DNA from: Bacteroides mediterraneensis
GTDB taxonomy: Bacteria > Bacteroidota > Bacteroidia > Bacteroidales > Bacteroidaceae
Assembly (NCBI RefSeq): GCF_025993685.1
Contig: NZ_DAJPEN010000001.1
Coordinates: 3,100,001-3,164,000, forward strand
Direction: 5' to 3'
Length of the DNA stretch: 64,000 nucleotides
This document shows, piece by piece, positions 34,412 to 42,931 of this stretch (position 1 is the stretch's first letter; every line of letters starts with the position of its first letter). The position numbers and the translations under genes are program-made. Under the pieces are notes generated by a model. That model was not told the DNA's origin. It ran no database searches and saw nothing but the letters and a program-made list of their open reading frames with translations.

Positions 34412-36253
34412 ATGGAAAATTATATCGTATCGGCACGCAAATACCGCCCGTCTACATTCGATACCGTAGTGGGACAGCGTGCATTGACCACGACCCTGAA
34501 AAATGCCATTGCTAACCATAAACTGGCGCATGCCTACCTGTTCTGCGGTCCGCGAGGGGTAGGAAAAACCACCTGCGCCCGCATTTTTGCCAAGACCATC
34601 AACTGCCTGCATCCCACGGCAGAAGGCGAGGCCTGCAACGAATGTGAATCGTGCAAGGCATTCAACGAACAGCGCTCTTATAATATCCATGAGCTGGATG
34701 CTGCTTCCAACAACTCTGTAGAAGACATCCGTTCCCTGATTGAACAAGTACGTATCCCGCCACAGATTGGCAAATACAAGGTGTACATCATCGACGAGGT
34801 ACACATGTTGTCTACAGCGGCTTTCAATGCCTTCCTGAAAACCTTGGAAGAACCTCCCCAGCACGCCATCTTTATCCTGGCCACCACGGAAAAGCATAAA
34901 ATCCTGCCGACCATCCTGAGCCGTTGCCAGATTTATGACTTCAACCGCATCACGGTGAGCGACACCGTGGAGCACCTGGAGAATGTGGCCCGCAAAGAAC
35001 ATATCGAGGCCGAACCGGAAGCCCTGAACGTGATTGCCCAAAAGGCGGACGGAGGTATGCGCGACGCACTCTCCATCTTCGACCAGGTGGTGAGCTTCAC
35101 CAACGGGCATATCACCTACCAGAGTGTCATCGAGAACCTGAACGTATTGGACTGCGAATACTATTTCAAACTGACCGATTTCTTCTTGGAGAACAAGGTT
35201 TCCGACTGTTTGCTGACCTTCAACGACATCCTCCGGAAGGGTTTCGACGGCAACCATTTCATCACCGGACTGACATCCCATTTCCGTGACCTGCTGGTGA
35301 GCCGTGACCCGGCCACCCTGCAACTCCTGGAAACCGGCGCTTCCATCCGCGAACGCTATCAGGCACAGGCACAGAAATGTACCCCGCAATTCTTGTACAA
35401 GGCCATGAAACTGTGTAACGACTGCGACCTGAACTACCGGCAAAGCAGGAACAAGCGTCTGCTGGTGGAACTGACGCTGATTCAGCTGGCGCAGCTGACG
35501 GCTGAACCGGAAGACACGGGAAGTGGGCGCAGCCCTAAGAAACAGTTATCTCCCGTTTTCCACACCGCGCAAGCCGGTCAGCCCGCCACACAACAGCCAC
35601 AGGCAGCCCCGGCTCCAGCCACCGCAACTGCCCCTGTAGCTCCTACCGCATCGCCGGCTCAACCGGCTTCTCAGGCACAGCCTTATACAACCACGTTAAA
35701 GCAGGCAGAAGTTCCTTATACCAAGACCAGCCCGCTGCCGAAAGCCACTCCCGAAAGGAAAGCTCCGGTTCTCAAAGCGGGCACGCTGGGCATGTCCATC
35801 CGTAAGGCACAGACACAGACGGCAGCTCCGACTCCACAGCCTGCGACACAGGCTCCCGTACAAAATGCCGCCGACAACTGGGAAGACTATATCTTCAATG
35901 AAAAAGACCTCGGCTACTATTGGCGTGAGTTTGCCAGCCTGTTACCCAAGGAAGAAGCGGCCAATGCCGGACGTATGATGAACATGCACCCCCATCTGCT
36001 GGCCGACCAGCATACTTTCGAAGTAGCAGTGGACAACGACATCGTACAGAAATACATGCAGCACCTCGCTCCGCAAATAGAAGCCCACCTGCAAAAGAAG
36101 CTGCACAACCGCAAGATCAAGATGACCACACGGGTGAGTGAAGCCAACGAGAACGTGCGGGCTTACAGCCACGTAGAACGTTTCCAGATGATGAGCAAAA
36201 AGAATCCCAGTCTGCTGAAGCTCAAAGAAGCCTTGGGACTGGAACTCTCTTGA
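34412..36253 (+). CDS. dnaX: DNA polymerase III subunits gamma and tau
   Basis: The clamp-loader ATPase starts at ATG 34412 (MENYIVSARKYRPSTF) and has 613 residues. Walker A GPRGVGKTT (about 45-53), the zinc motif with four Cys (CLHP..EACNECESC), Walker B IDEVHMLS and sensor 1 'ATTEKHKILPTILSRC' are intact. Residues about 385-500 are a low-complexity Ala/Pro/Gln/Thr linker. A C-terminal domain (about 505-613, 'WREFASLLPKEEAANAGRMMN') follows that would bind the polymerase in the tau form. I did not find an obvious slippery frameshift site. A terminator follows. Confidence 0.96.
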   Translation: MENYIVSARKYRPSTFDTVVGQRALTTTLKNAIANHKLAHAYLFCGPRGVGKTTCARIFAKTINCLHPTAEGEACNECESCKAFNEQRSYNIHELDAASNNSVEDIRSLIEQVRIPPQIGKYKVYIIDEVHMLSTAAFNAFLKTLEEPPQHAIFILATTEKHKILPTILSRCQIYDFNRITVSDTVEHLENVARKEHIEAEPEALNVIAQKADGGMRDALSIFDQVVSFTNGHITYQSVIENLNVLDCEYYFKLTDFFLENKVSDCLLTFNDILRKGFDGNHFITGLTSHFRDLLVSRDPATLQLLETGASIRERYQAQAQKCTPQFLYKAMKLCNDCDLNYRQSRNKRLLVELTLIQLAQLTAEPEDTGSGRSPKKQLSPVFHTAQAGQPATQQPQAAPAPATATAPVAPTASPAQPASQAQPYTTTLKQAEVPYTKTSPLPKATPERKAPVLKAGTLGMSIRKAQTQTAAPTPQPATQAPVQNAADNWEDYIFNEKDLGYYWREFASLLPKEEAANAGRMMNMHPHLLADQHTFEVAVDNDIVQKYMQHLAPQIEAHLQKKLHNRKIKMTTRVSEANENVRAYSHVERFQMMSKKNPSLLKLKEALGLELS

Positions 36254-36275
36254 GGGCTGCACCCTTATAAACATA

Positions 36276-36323
36276 AGACAGGCGGAGAAACCTCAAAATC
36301 AGTTTCTCCGCCTGTCTTTCTTT
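36276..36323 (+). terminator. Rho-independent terminator after dnaX
   Basis: AGACAGGCGGAGAAAC (36276-36291) pairs with GTTTCTCCGCCTGTCT (36302-36317), followed by TTCTTTTA. It may also stop the convergent queuosine operon, though the minus-strand T-tract is weak. Confidence 0.88.
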
Positions 36324-36344
36324 TATCTTCCGGTAGACTGTGGT

Positions 36345-36809
36345 TTACAGGTCATGATTCTTCATCCGATACTCGGCCAATTCCTCGTACTTCGTACCCG
36401 GTCGGCCATAGTTGCAGTACGGATAGATGGAAATCCCCCCACGTGGCGTAAAGATTCCCGTCACTTCAATGTATTTCGGATCCATCAGCTTAATCAGGTC
36501 CTTCATGATGATGTTCACACAGTCCTCGTGAAAGTCACCATGGTTACGGAAACTGAACAAATACAGTTTCAGACTCTTGCTCTCGACCATCTTCACATCC
36601 GGCAGGTAACTGATACGGATTTCCGCAAAGTCCGGCTGCCCCGTAATCGGACAGAGACTGGTAAACTCCGGACAGTTAAAACGCACCCAGTAATCGTTCT
36701 CCGGATGCTTGTTCACAAACGCTTCCAGCACTTCCGGTGCATAATCCTGTTTGTACACCGTTTTCTTGTTGCCCAACAAGGTCAGTTCGTCTTTTCTTTC
36801 CATACTCAT
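36345..36809 (-). CDS. queF: NADPH-dependent 7-cyano-7-deazaguanine (preQ0) reductase
   Basis: QueF reduces the nitrile of preQ0 to preQ1, the base put into tRNA on the way to queuosine. At 154 residues this is the short, unimodular form. The catalytic Cys is in FTSLCPITGQPDF (about residues 50-62), with the following 'SKSLKLYLFSFRNHGDFHED' (substrate Glu/Asp and His) and 'TGIFTPRGGISIYPYCNYG'. Its start overlaps the queC stop by 4 nt (ATGA). Last gene of yhhQ-queC-queF. Confidence 0.97.
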   Translation of the reverse strand: MSMERKDELTLLGNKKTVYKQDYAPEVLEAFVNKHPENDYWVRFNCPEFTSLCPITGQPDFAEIRISYLPDVKMVESKSLKLYLFSFRNHGDFHEDCVNIIMKDLIKLMDPKYIEVTGIFTPRGGISIYPYCNYGRPGTKYEELAEYRMKNHDL

Positions 36810-37471
36810 TTGTTTTCTTTTGAAGCCAAATATTTTTCCAATCCCTCACGACGCAGCTTGCAAGCCGGGCAATGTCCGCAACCGTCACCCGGAACGCCAT
36901 TGTAGCACGTCAGCGTTTCGTTCCGCACCAAATCCAGCACGCCCAGCTCATCGGCCAATGCCCATGTCTGCGCCTTGTCAATCCACATCAACGGCGTATG
37001 AATCACGAACTGCTCGTCCATGGCCAGGTTCAGCGTCACATTGAGCGACTTGATAAACGAGTCGCGACAATCCGGATAACCGCTGAAATCCGTCTGTGAA
37101 ACCCCCGTCACCAAATGGAAAATTCCCCGCTCACGGGCATATACCGCCGCGATACTCAGGAAAAACAGGTTCCGTCCCGGCACAAACGTATTCGGGAAAG
37201 AATCTTTCGGTTTCACCTCATCCATGTGAATGGAAGTATCCGTCAGCGAGTTTTTGCCCAGGTGACCGATAAACGACACATCCATCACGTCAAACTCCAC
37301 ACCCGCTTTCTCTGCAATCTTGCGCGCCAGTTCCACTTCTTTTTCATGCTTCTGTCCGTAGAGGAAACTCAGCGCATGTACTTTCTTGAAATGCTTCTTT
37401 GCCCAGAAAAGACAGGTCGTAGAATCCTGTCCGCCGCTGAATACGACAAGGGCCTCTTTCTGATTCATCAT
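36806..37471 (-). CDS. queC: 7-cyano-7-deazaguanine synthase
   Basis: QueC turns 7-carboxy-7-deazaguanine into preQ0 using ATP and ammonia. The 221-residue protein has the PP-loop VVFSGGQDSTTCL (about 9-21) and the C-terminal four-cysteine zinc site CYNGVPGDGCGHCPACKLR. 'VPGRNLFFLSIAAVYA' and 'GVSQTDFSGYPDCR' are also QueC-typical. It lies 5 nt after yhhQ. The other preQ0 genes queD and queE are not in the window. Confidence 0.97.
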   Translation of the reverse strand: MMNQKEALVVFSGGQDSTTCLFWAKKHFKKVHALSFLYGQKHEKEVELARKIAEKAGVEFDVMDVSFIGHLGKNSLTDTSIHMDEVKPKDSFPNTFVPGRNLFFLSIAAVYARERGIFHLVTGVSQTDFSGYPDCRDSFIKSLNVTLNLAMDEQFVIHTPLMWIDKAQTWALADELGVLDLVRNETLTCYNGVPGDGCGHCPACKLRREGLEKYLASKENK

Positions 37472-37476
37472 ATCCT

Positions 37477-38163
37477 TTAAATTTCTTTGATTTTTAACAC
37501 ATTGTACGAGATGTGCTCGTCATAGACATCCGTATCGTCCACCCGCTTGATGTATTTCACCACGCGCACGGTTACCGGCAGCACAATTACCTCATACAAG
37601 GTCTTGAGTACCACCTGCACCAACATCATCTTGGCCAGTTCACTCACCGGCATCAGTCCCCCGAACGCCAGCGGGAAGAAAATCAGTGAATCGGCTCCCT
37701 CTCCGGCCACAGTCGACAAGATGGCACGGGCCGAAAAATTCTTTCCATGGGAAGCCACTTTCATGCGGCTCATCACATACGCATTGATAAACGAACCTAC
37801 CAGGAAAGCCGCCAGACTGGCAGCGGCAATACGCGGCGCCATACCGAACACGAAGTTGAAGCTTTCTTCCCCCTCCCAGAACGGAGCGGCAGGAAGGGCT
37901 ACGGCCAGCTGTCCCATGGCTACCACCATGAAATTCATCAGGAATCCCATCCAGATAATCAGACGCGCCTTACGGAAGCCCCACACTTCGGCAATACAGT
38001 CATTAATAATGTAAGAAATCGGAAAAACAATGAGTCCGGCAGTCACAGAAATCGGACCCAGCTGTACGACCTTGGTTTCTAACAGATTGGCTGCCACCAG
38101 GCAGACACAAAACACAATGCCCAAAACCATAAAGGGCACTGATACGAGATTTTCTTTTTTCAT
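37477..38163 (-). CDS. yhhQ: Queuosine precursor transporter, YhhQ family
   Basis: The 228-residue inner-membrane protein of the COG1738/YhhQ family imports preQ0 or preQ1. About six hydrophobic segments are seen. The family features 'VAANLLETKVVQLGPISVTAGLIVFPISYIINDCIAEVWGFRKAR' (about 25-70), 'GSFINAYVMSRMK' and the late 'LSTVAGEGADSLIFFPLAF' are clear. It leads the queuosine operon, and a preQ1-I-like riboswitch covers its ribosome binding site. Together they allow the cell either to salvage or to make the base. Confidence 0.93.
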   Translation of the reverse strand: MKKENLVSVPFMVLGIVFCVCLVAANLLETKVVQLGPISVTAGLIVFPISYIINDCIAEVWGFRKARLIIWMGFLMNFMVVAMGQLAVALPAAPFWEGEESFNFVFGMAPRIAAASLAAFLVGSFINAYVMSRMKVASHGKNFSARAILSTVAGEGADSLIFFPLAFGGLMPVSELAKMMLVQVVLKTLYEVIVLPVTVRVVKYIKRVDDTDVYDEHISYNVLKIKEI

Positions 38164-38165
38164 CG

Positions 38166-38200
38166 CTCCTGTTTTTTACGTGGTGTTCTAGAATACACGA
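38166..38200 (-). promoter_or_regulatory. Candidate class I preQ1 riboswitch over the yhhQ ribosome binding site
   Basis: Read on the minus strand, the leader holds a 4-bp stem CGUG (38199-38196) / CACG (38182-38179) enclosing the loop UAUUCUAGAACAC. An A-rich tail UAAAAAAC and AGGAG (38170-38166), 2 nt before the ATG, follow. The loop UUCUAG, the ACAC before the closing stem and the AAAAAAC tail match the B. subtilis preQ1-I aptamer nearly base for base. The C at 38183 corresponds to the ligand-pairing C. Loop bases UUCU can pair with AGGA of the ribosome binding site, forming the pseudoknot stem that would block translation. Confidence 0.7.
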
Positions 38201-38246
38201 CCGCTATTCACGGCATCGCATGTAAATGTTCTCTTTTAATCGGGCG

Positions 38247-38254
38247 CAAAGATA
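38247..38254 (-). promoter_or_regulatory. Promoter -7 box of the queuosine operon (TATCTTTG)
   Basis: Minus-strand TATCTTTG; a start about 7 nt downstream would give a leader of about 75 nt ending in the riboswitch-like element. Confidence 0.65.
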
Positions 38255-38358
38255 CAAAGAATTTTCGGGATGGCCATGCAGTTTCATCCGCATAATCACA
38301 CTTCCCCGTTCCAATAGCTCCAAACACCACTTCACTTACTTCCTTTCGCCCATACATG

Positions 38359-38450
38359 TTCTCTGTACCACACAGTGGAATTTGTATCCCACAGTGTGAA
38401 ATATGTATCCCACAGTGTGGTTTTTATATTTCACACTGTGGAACAGAGAA
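38359..38450. repeat. Tandem palindromic array B: units of about 21 bp with CCACAGTGTGG
   Basis: Three direct units begin GTACC at 38365 and GTATCCC at 38384 and 38405 (spacing 19 and 21), each carrying a CCACACAGTGG or CCACAGTGTGG palindrome. A fourth, inverted copy, CACACTGTGG, follows at 38432-38441. The outer arms TTCTCTGT (38359) and ACAGAGAA (38443-38450) are also inverted repeats, so the whole array can fold as one large cruciform. It lies between the divergent promoters of yhhQ (38247) and the nitroreductase (38502). The rest of the 378-nt gap 38164-38541 holds only those promoters and the riboswitch. Confidence 0.85.
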
Positions 38451-38501
38451 ATCTCTTCGGAGAAAGACATTAAATGCAAGGCAAAAAACAAATAAAAATC
38501 G

Positions 38502-38509
38502 TACCTTTG
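38502..38509 (+). promoter_or_regulatory. Promoter -7 box of the nitroreductase gene (TACCTTTG)
   Basis: TACCTTTG lies 32 nt before ATG 38542. Confidence 0.65.
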
Positions 38510-38541
38510 TATATTATGTAGCTAAACTCATTCTATAAACA

Positions 38542-39402
38542 ATGGTTCAAATACAGATTGATCAAAATACCTGCATACGCTGCAAAAAGTGCGTCAGAAT
38601 ATGTCCCTCGGCGTTATTCTCTTTCCATAAAGACAAAGGCATAGAGGTAAGCACCGAAAACTGCATCAGCTGCGGACATTGCGTAGCCGTTTGTCCCACA
38701 AATTCCATCACACATTCCGATTTCCCGCCGGAGAAAGTCCATACCTTCAACCGGAACCAGCTGCCCACTGCCGACCAGGTGGAACTGCTGATGCGTTCCC
38801 GCCGTTCCAACCGGGCGTTCTCCAAAGAACGGATTCCCGAAGAAACGTTACAACGCATCATCGAAGCGGCTCACCGTGCTCCGACGGCCACCAACGCGCA
38901 GGAAGTCAAGATGGTACTGATTACCCGCCCGGAAACATTGACGGAAATCAGCCGCCTCACCATCGGTACGTTCATGTCTATTGTACACACGGTGGAAAAT
39001 CCCTTGGTGAAGATGATACTGAAACCATTCATGCCCTCCAACTACCGTTACATTCCTGTGTTCAAGCAGCTGAAAGAAGAGTTCGGCAAAGGAAACGACG
39101 GCATTCTTCGCGGAGCTACGGCAGTCCTTTTCTTCTACACGGAAAAGAAAGCACGTTTCGGGTGTCAGGACTGCAACCTGGCCTACCAGAATGCGTCGCT
39201 GATGGCTGAAGCACTCGGCGTAGCCCAATTCTATACCGGATTCGTATGCACGGCGGCAGGCATGAACCGGAAAAAAGAATTGCAGAAACTGTTAGGCATT
39301 GAAGGCTGTACCATCCATGCCGGTATTGCCCTGGGCATGCCTTCCTTCCGCTTCGACAAGTACATTGACAGAAAAGAACTTTCCTTGAAAAAAATCGACT
39401 AA
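38542..39402 (+). CDS. Nitroreductase with N-terminal 2[4Fe-4S] ferredoxin domain
   Basis: The 286-residue fusion has two ferredoxin cluster motifs at the start (CIRCKKCVRICP, about 11-22, and CISCGHCVAVCP, about 41-52). A nitroreductase-type FMN domain follows (about 75-275: 'RRSNRAFSKERIPEETLQRIIEAAHRAPTATNAQEVKMV'). Proteins of this plan can pass electrons from the clusters to FMN and reduce nitro compounds or quinones; the physiological acceptor is not known. The stop is 7 nt before the corA start, so the two share a transcript. Confidence 0.93.
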   Translation: MVQIQIDQNTCIRCKKCVRICPSALFSFHKDKGIEVSTENCISCGHCVAVCPTNSITHSDFPPEKVHTFNRNQLPTADQVELLMRSRRSNRAFSKERIPEETLQRIIEAAHRAPTATNAQEVKMVLITRPETLTEISRLTIGTFMSIVHTVENPLVKMILKPFMPSNYRYIPVFKQLKEEFGKGNDGILRGATAVLFFYTEKKARFGCQDCNLAYQNASLMAEALGVAQFYTGFVCTAAGMNRKKELQKLLGIEGCTIHAGIALGMPSFRFDKYIDRKELSLKKID

Positions 39403-39409
39403 ATTTTGA

Positions 39410-40456
39410 ATGGCCATGACAAAGAATAACCTGCTAAGCGAGAAACTCAACTATACGGGAGCCAGTCATACCCCCACGCACTTGCATTTCTGCACATACA
39501 ATGCGGACATGCTGGAGTTCCATCCAGGTGCCTCCATGGAAGAATTTTCTTCCCTTATCCGCCCCGACGCCATCAACTGGGTTCAGATTCACGGATTGCA
39601 GAATACAAAGGTCATACAGGAAATATGTGACTTCTTTCATATCGACTTCCTCACTACGCAGGACATCCTCAATGCCGAACATCTGACCAAGATTGAGGAA
39701 CATGACACCTACAATGTGGTCATCCTGAAACAGCTGTCGGTACACGAGGAAAATGCGTACGTACCGCAACAGCTTTGCATCGTGCAGGGAAGCAATTTCG
39801 TGCTGACCTTCATGGAGCATGACAGCGATTTCTTCAATGAAATCCATACCGCATTGAAAAACAATACCCTGAAAATCCGGAACCGCCAGTCGGACTTTCT
39901 GCTGAGCGTCATGCTGAACAGTGTCATGGCCAGTTTCATGTCCATCATTTCCCGCATGGAAGATGAACTGGAAGACATGGAAGAATCGCTGCTTTCACCC
40001 GAAACCCGCAGCGGCCTGAAACTGGAAGACATACAGCCTTACCGAAAGAATGCCCGCCTCATCAAGAAATGCATCCTGCCATTGAAAGAGCAGATGAGCA
40101 AGCTGTTTCACACCGACAACGTACTGCTGCACAAAGCCAACCGCCCGTTCTTCACCGACGTGAACGACCACCTGCAATTCGTGCTGCAAACCCTCGACGG
40201 CTGCCGGGATATGATTTCGGCCTTGGTCGACCTTTACCTTTCGAACAACGACCAGCGGATGAACAACATTATGAAACAGCTCACCATCGTATCCACCATC
40301 TTCATTCCACTGACCTTCCTGGCCGGTATCTGGGGAATGAACTTCGAATGGATGCCCGAACTGGGTTGGAAATACGGGTATCTGATGGCATGGGGCATCA
40401 TGCTCGTAACCGGCATCGGAGTCTACCTGTTTTTCAAACGAAAGAAATGGTACTGA
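39410..40456 (+). CDS. corA: CorA-family magnesium/divalent cation transporter
   Basis: The 348-residue protein has a large N-terminal cytoplasmic domain rich in helices ('MEDELEDMEESLLSPE') and two C-terminal membrane helices (about 290-310 and 322-340). The signature GMN is in GIWGMNFEWMPEL at the end of the first helix, and a basic tail (FKRKKWY) closes the protein. ATG 39410 or ATG 39416 may be the start. Pentameric CorA channels take up Mg2+ and sometimes Co2+ or Ni2+. Downstream after 28 nt is nth. Confidence 0.95.
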   Translation: MAMTKNNLLSEKLNYTGASHTPTHLHFCTYNADMLEFHPGASMEEFSSLIRPDAINWVQIHGLQNTKVIQEICDFFHIDFLTTQDILNAEHLTKIEEHDTYNVVILKQLSVHEENAYVPQQLCIVQGSNFVLTFMEHDSDFFNEIHTALKNNTLKIRNRQSDFLLSVMLNSVMASFMSIISRMEDELEDMEESLLSPETRSGLKLEDIQPYRKNARLIKKCILPLKEQMSKLFHTDNVLLHKANRPFFTDVNDHLQFVLQTLDGCRDMISALVDLYLSNNDQRMNNIMKQLTIVSTIFIPLTFLAGIWGMNFEWMPELGWKYGYLMAWGIMLVTGIGVYLFFKRKKWY

Positions 40457-40484
40457 TTTATCCACACCTTTAATTTACAGAATT

Positions 40485-41132
40485 ATGCGCAAGAAAGAAC
40501 TTTACCAGAAAGTCATTGAATATTTCCAGAAAGCCATGCCCGTGGCTGAAACTGAACTGCACTACAACAATCCGTTTGAACTGCTGATAGCCGTCATCCT
40601 GAGTGCCCAGTGCACCGACAAGCGGGTCAATCAGATTACGCCTCCCCTCTTCCACGACTTCCCCACGCCGGAAGCCTTAGCCGCTACCACTCCGGAAGTC
40701 GTGTTCGAATACATCCGCAGCGTCAGCTACCCGAACAACAAAGCCAAACACCTGGTAGGCATGGCCCAGATGCTGGTGCGCGATTTTCACAGCACCGTAC
40801 CCGATACGCTGGAGGAACTGGTGAAACTGCCGGGCGTGGGGCGAAAGACCGCCAATGTCATCCAAAGCGTGGTCTTCCACAAGGCAGCCATGGCCGTAGA
40901 CACCCATGTGTTCCGTGTGAGCCACCGTATCGGACTGGTTCCGCGTACGTGTACCACTCCGCTGGCCACCGAAAAGGAGCTGGTGAAATACATTCCCGAA
41001 AACCTGATTCCTACCGCACACCACTGGCTGATTCTGCACGGACGCTATGTCTGCACGGCTCGTACCCCAAAATGCGAGAGCTGCGGACTCAACGGGATAT
41101 GCAAGGAGTCGCTGAAATCTGTAGTCAAATAA
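40485..41132 (+). CDS. nth: Endonuclease III
   Basis: Nth is a base-excision DNA glycosylase/AP lyase for oxidised pyrimidines. The 215-residue protein has the helix-hairpin-helix with catalytic Lys in LPGVGRKTANV (about residue 122), the catalytic Asp in VDTHVFRVSHRIGL and the C-terminal [4Fe-4S] site C-x6-C-x2-C-x5-C (CTARTPKCESCGLNGIC). It ends the nitroreductase-corA-nth run. Confidence 0.97.
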   Translation: MRKKELYQKVIEYFQKAMPVAETELHYNNPFELLIAVILSAQCTDKRVNQITPPLFHDFPTPEALAATTPEVVFEYIRSVSYPNNKAKHLVGMAQMLVRDFHSTVPDTLEELVKLPGVGRKTANVIQSVVFHKAAMAVDTHVFRVSHRIGLVPRTCTTPLATEKELVKYIPENLIPTAHHWLILHGRYVCTARTPKCESCGLNGICKESLKSVVK

Positions 41133-41250
41133 CCAAGTTCCCACAAGAGTGTAATAAATCAGAAAAGATTAACTACACGCTTGCGAGTCCCTATACGGGC
41201 CTCATCATTCCATAATACAACCTCCATCTGGATATCTAACCACTAAAATT

Positions 41251-42807
41251 ATGAAACAAATCACTACCCTCCTGAGTACCTGTAGCTTGGTAAGCAGTGC
41301 TCTATTTGCACAAACCACAGACAAACCCAATATTATTCTGTTCCTGGTAGACGACATGGGCTGGCAGGACACCTCCGTACCTTTCTATGAAAATAAAACT
41401 TTGCTCAACGAACGCTACCATACGCCAAACATGGAAAGAATGTCCCAAATGGGCGTACGCTTTACAGAGGCTTATGCCTGCGCCATTTCTTCGCCTACAC
41501 GCTGCAGCCTGATGTCGGGCATGAATGCGGCCCGGCATAAAGTGACGAACTGGACACTGGAATTGAACCAACAGACAGACGAGACAAGCGAGGTAATCGA
41601 CCTGCCCGACTGGAATTACAATGGTATCCAACCGGCAGAATCCCACATCAACAATTCCACTCCTATCACCTCATTTCCACAAATCTTGAAAGATAACGGT
41701 TACCGTACAATCCACTGTGGGAAGGCTCATTTCGGGGCCCGTACCACCCCCGGCGAAAATCCCCTTAACATGGGATTCGACGTAAATATTGCAGGAGGAG
41801 CCAATGGCGCACCGGGAAGCTACCTGGGAACCAAAAACTTCGGAGAAGGAAGTCCGTTTGCAGTCAAAGGACTGGAGAAATATTACGGTCAGGATATTTT
41901 CATCACAGAGGCTCTCACCCGGGAAGCACTCCGGGAAATCGACAAATCGGTCAGCCTCAAAAAGCCGTTTTATCTGTATATGTCACACTATGCCGTACAC
42001 ACCCCTTATGACGAAGACAAACGATTTAGCGAAAAATATAGAGGAAAATACGACAAACAGCTCCAAACGACCCTGAATGAAAAAGAAGTGAAATATGCGG
42101 CACTGGTAGAAGGCATGGACAAGAGCCTGGGAGATATTCTTGATTATCTGTCCTCACACCCGCAAGTAGCCCAAAATACAATCCTGCTCTTCATGTCCGA
42201 CAACGGGGGACTGGCACAGAGCCACGCCCGCCAAGGAATGGAAGACCGTGACCAGAATGCTCCTGCCCGGGCAGGAAAAGGTTCGGCCTTTATGGGAGGT
42301 GTGCGTGAACCCATGATGGTGTATTGGCCCGGAGTTACCAAAGAAAATACGGTATGCAAACAACGGGTAATCATTGAAGACTTTTTCCCTACCATTCTGG
42401 ATATGGCCGGCATAAAAAACTACAATACCCAACAAACGATTGATGGTACCAGCTTCGTACATGTGCTCAAGAATCCTGACAGTCTTCAGGCACGTACTTT
42501 GGTGTGGCATTTTCCCAATTTATGGGGTGAATCACAAAACAAGGAAGAAGGATACGGAGCCTATTCCGCTATCCTGAAAGGAAATTATCACCTTATTTAT
42601 ACTTGGGAGACACAACAGCTCAGATTATATCACGTCACCCATGACATTGGCGAACAGCAGGATTTGGCCAAGCAGCATCCTGAGATTGTCAAGCAGCTGA
42701 GCAAGGAACTGTCCGATTACCTGAGAGAAAGAGACGCCCAAAGACCTTCCCTGAAAGCTACCGGCAAGCTAATTCCATTTCCAGACGAAGTGTATGCCAA
42801 GAAATAA
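41251..42807 (+). CDS. Secreted Ser-type sulfatase (first of two)
   Basis: The 518-residue S1-family sulfatase has a signal peptide ending in 'ALFAQ'. The formylglycine signature is S80-S-P-T-R84 followed by 'CSLMSG', so the residue to be oxidised is a serine, which needs the radical SAM maturase anSME rather than the oxygen-dependent enzyme. Metal-binding 'FLVDDMGWQD' (about 31-40) and 'LLFMSDNGG' (about 310-318) are present, as is 'GKAHFG' with a conserved Lys and His. The substrate (sulfated host or plant glycan) cannot be read. It is followed after 124 nt by a second sulfatase. Confidence 0.93.
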   Translation: MKQITTLLSTCSLVSSALFAQTTDKPNIILFLVDDMGWQDTSVPFYENKTLLNERYHTPNMERMSQMGVRFTEAYACAISSPTRCSLMSGMNAARHKVTNWTLELNQQTDETSEVIDLPDWNYNGIQPAESHINNSTPITSFPQILKDNGYRTIHCGKAHFGARTTPGENPLNMGFDVNIAGGANGAPGSYLGTKNFGEGSPFAVKGLEKYYGQDIFITEALTREALREIDKSVSLKKPFYLYMSHYAVHTPYDEDKRFSEKYRGKYDKQLQTTLNEKEVKYAALVEGMDKSLGDILDYLSSHPQVAQNTILLFMSDNGGLAQSHARQGMEDRDQNAPARAGKGSAFMGGVREPMMVYWPGVTKENTVCKQRVIIEDFFPTILDMAGIKNYNTQQTIDGTSFVHVLKNPDSLQARTLVWHFPNLWGESQNKEEGYGAYSAILKGNYHLIYTWETQQLRLYHVTHDIGEQQDLAKQHPEIVKQLSKELSDYLRERDAQRPSLKATGKLIPFPDEVYAKK

Positions 42808-42931
42808 CTAAAGACTCTGTACAGCAAAAGTTCTTTCCAATTAAAGATATATAGCTGTTATTCCTCTGGTATTACATAAAAAGAACTGATTTAAAACAAA
42901 GCTGCACACAACTATTAAGATTCAATGCCAC

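Noticed and set aside
34412..36253. Programmed frameshift in dnaX making a short gamma form
   Set aside because: I found no A-rich slippery heptamer followed by a stem in the expected region before the linker.
38179..38199. Simple operator palindrome GTGTaTTCTAGAAcAC in the yhhQ leader
   Set aside because: It can be drawn, but it lies between promoter and start codon, and the A-rich tail and covered ribosome binding site fit a preQ1-I pseudoknot better. It remains the main alternative.
38356..38538. A 60-codon open frame across array B
   Set aside because: Its repeated PQC-type residues come from the tandem palindromes; there is no signal, family likeness or start context.
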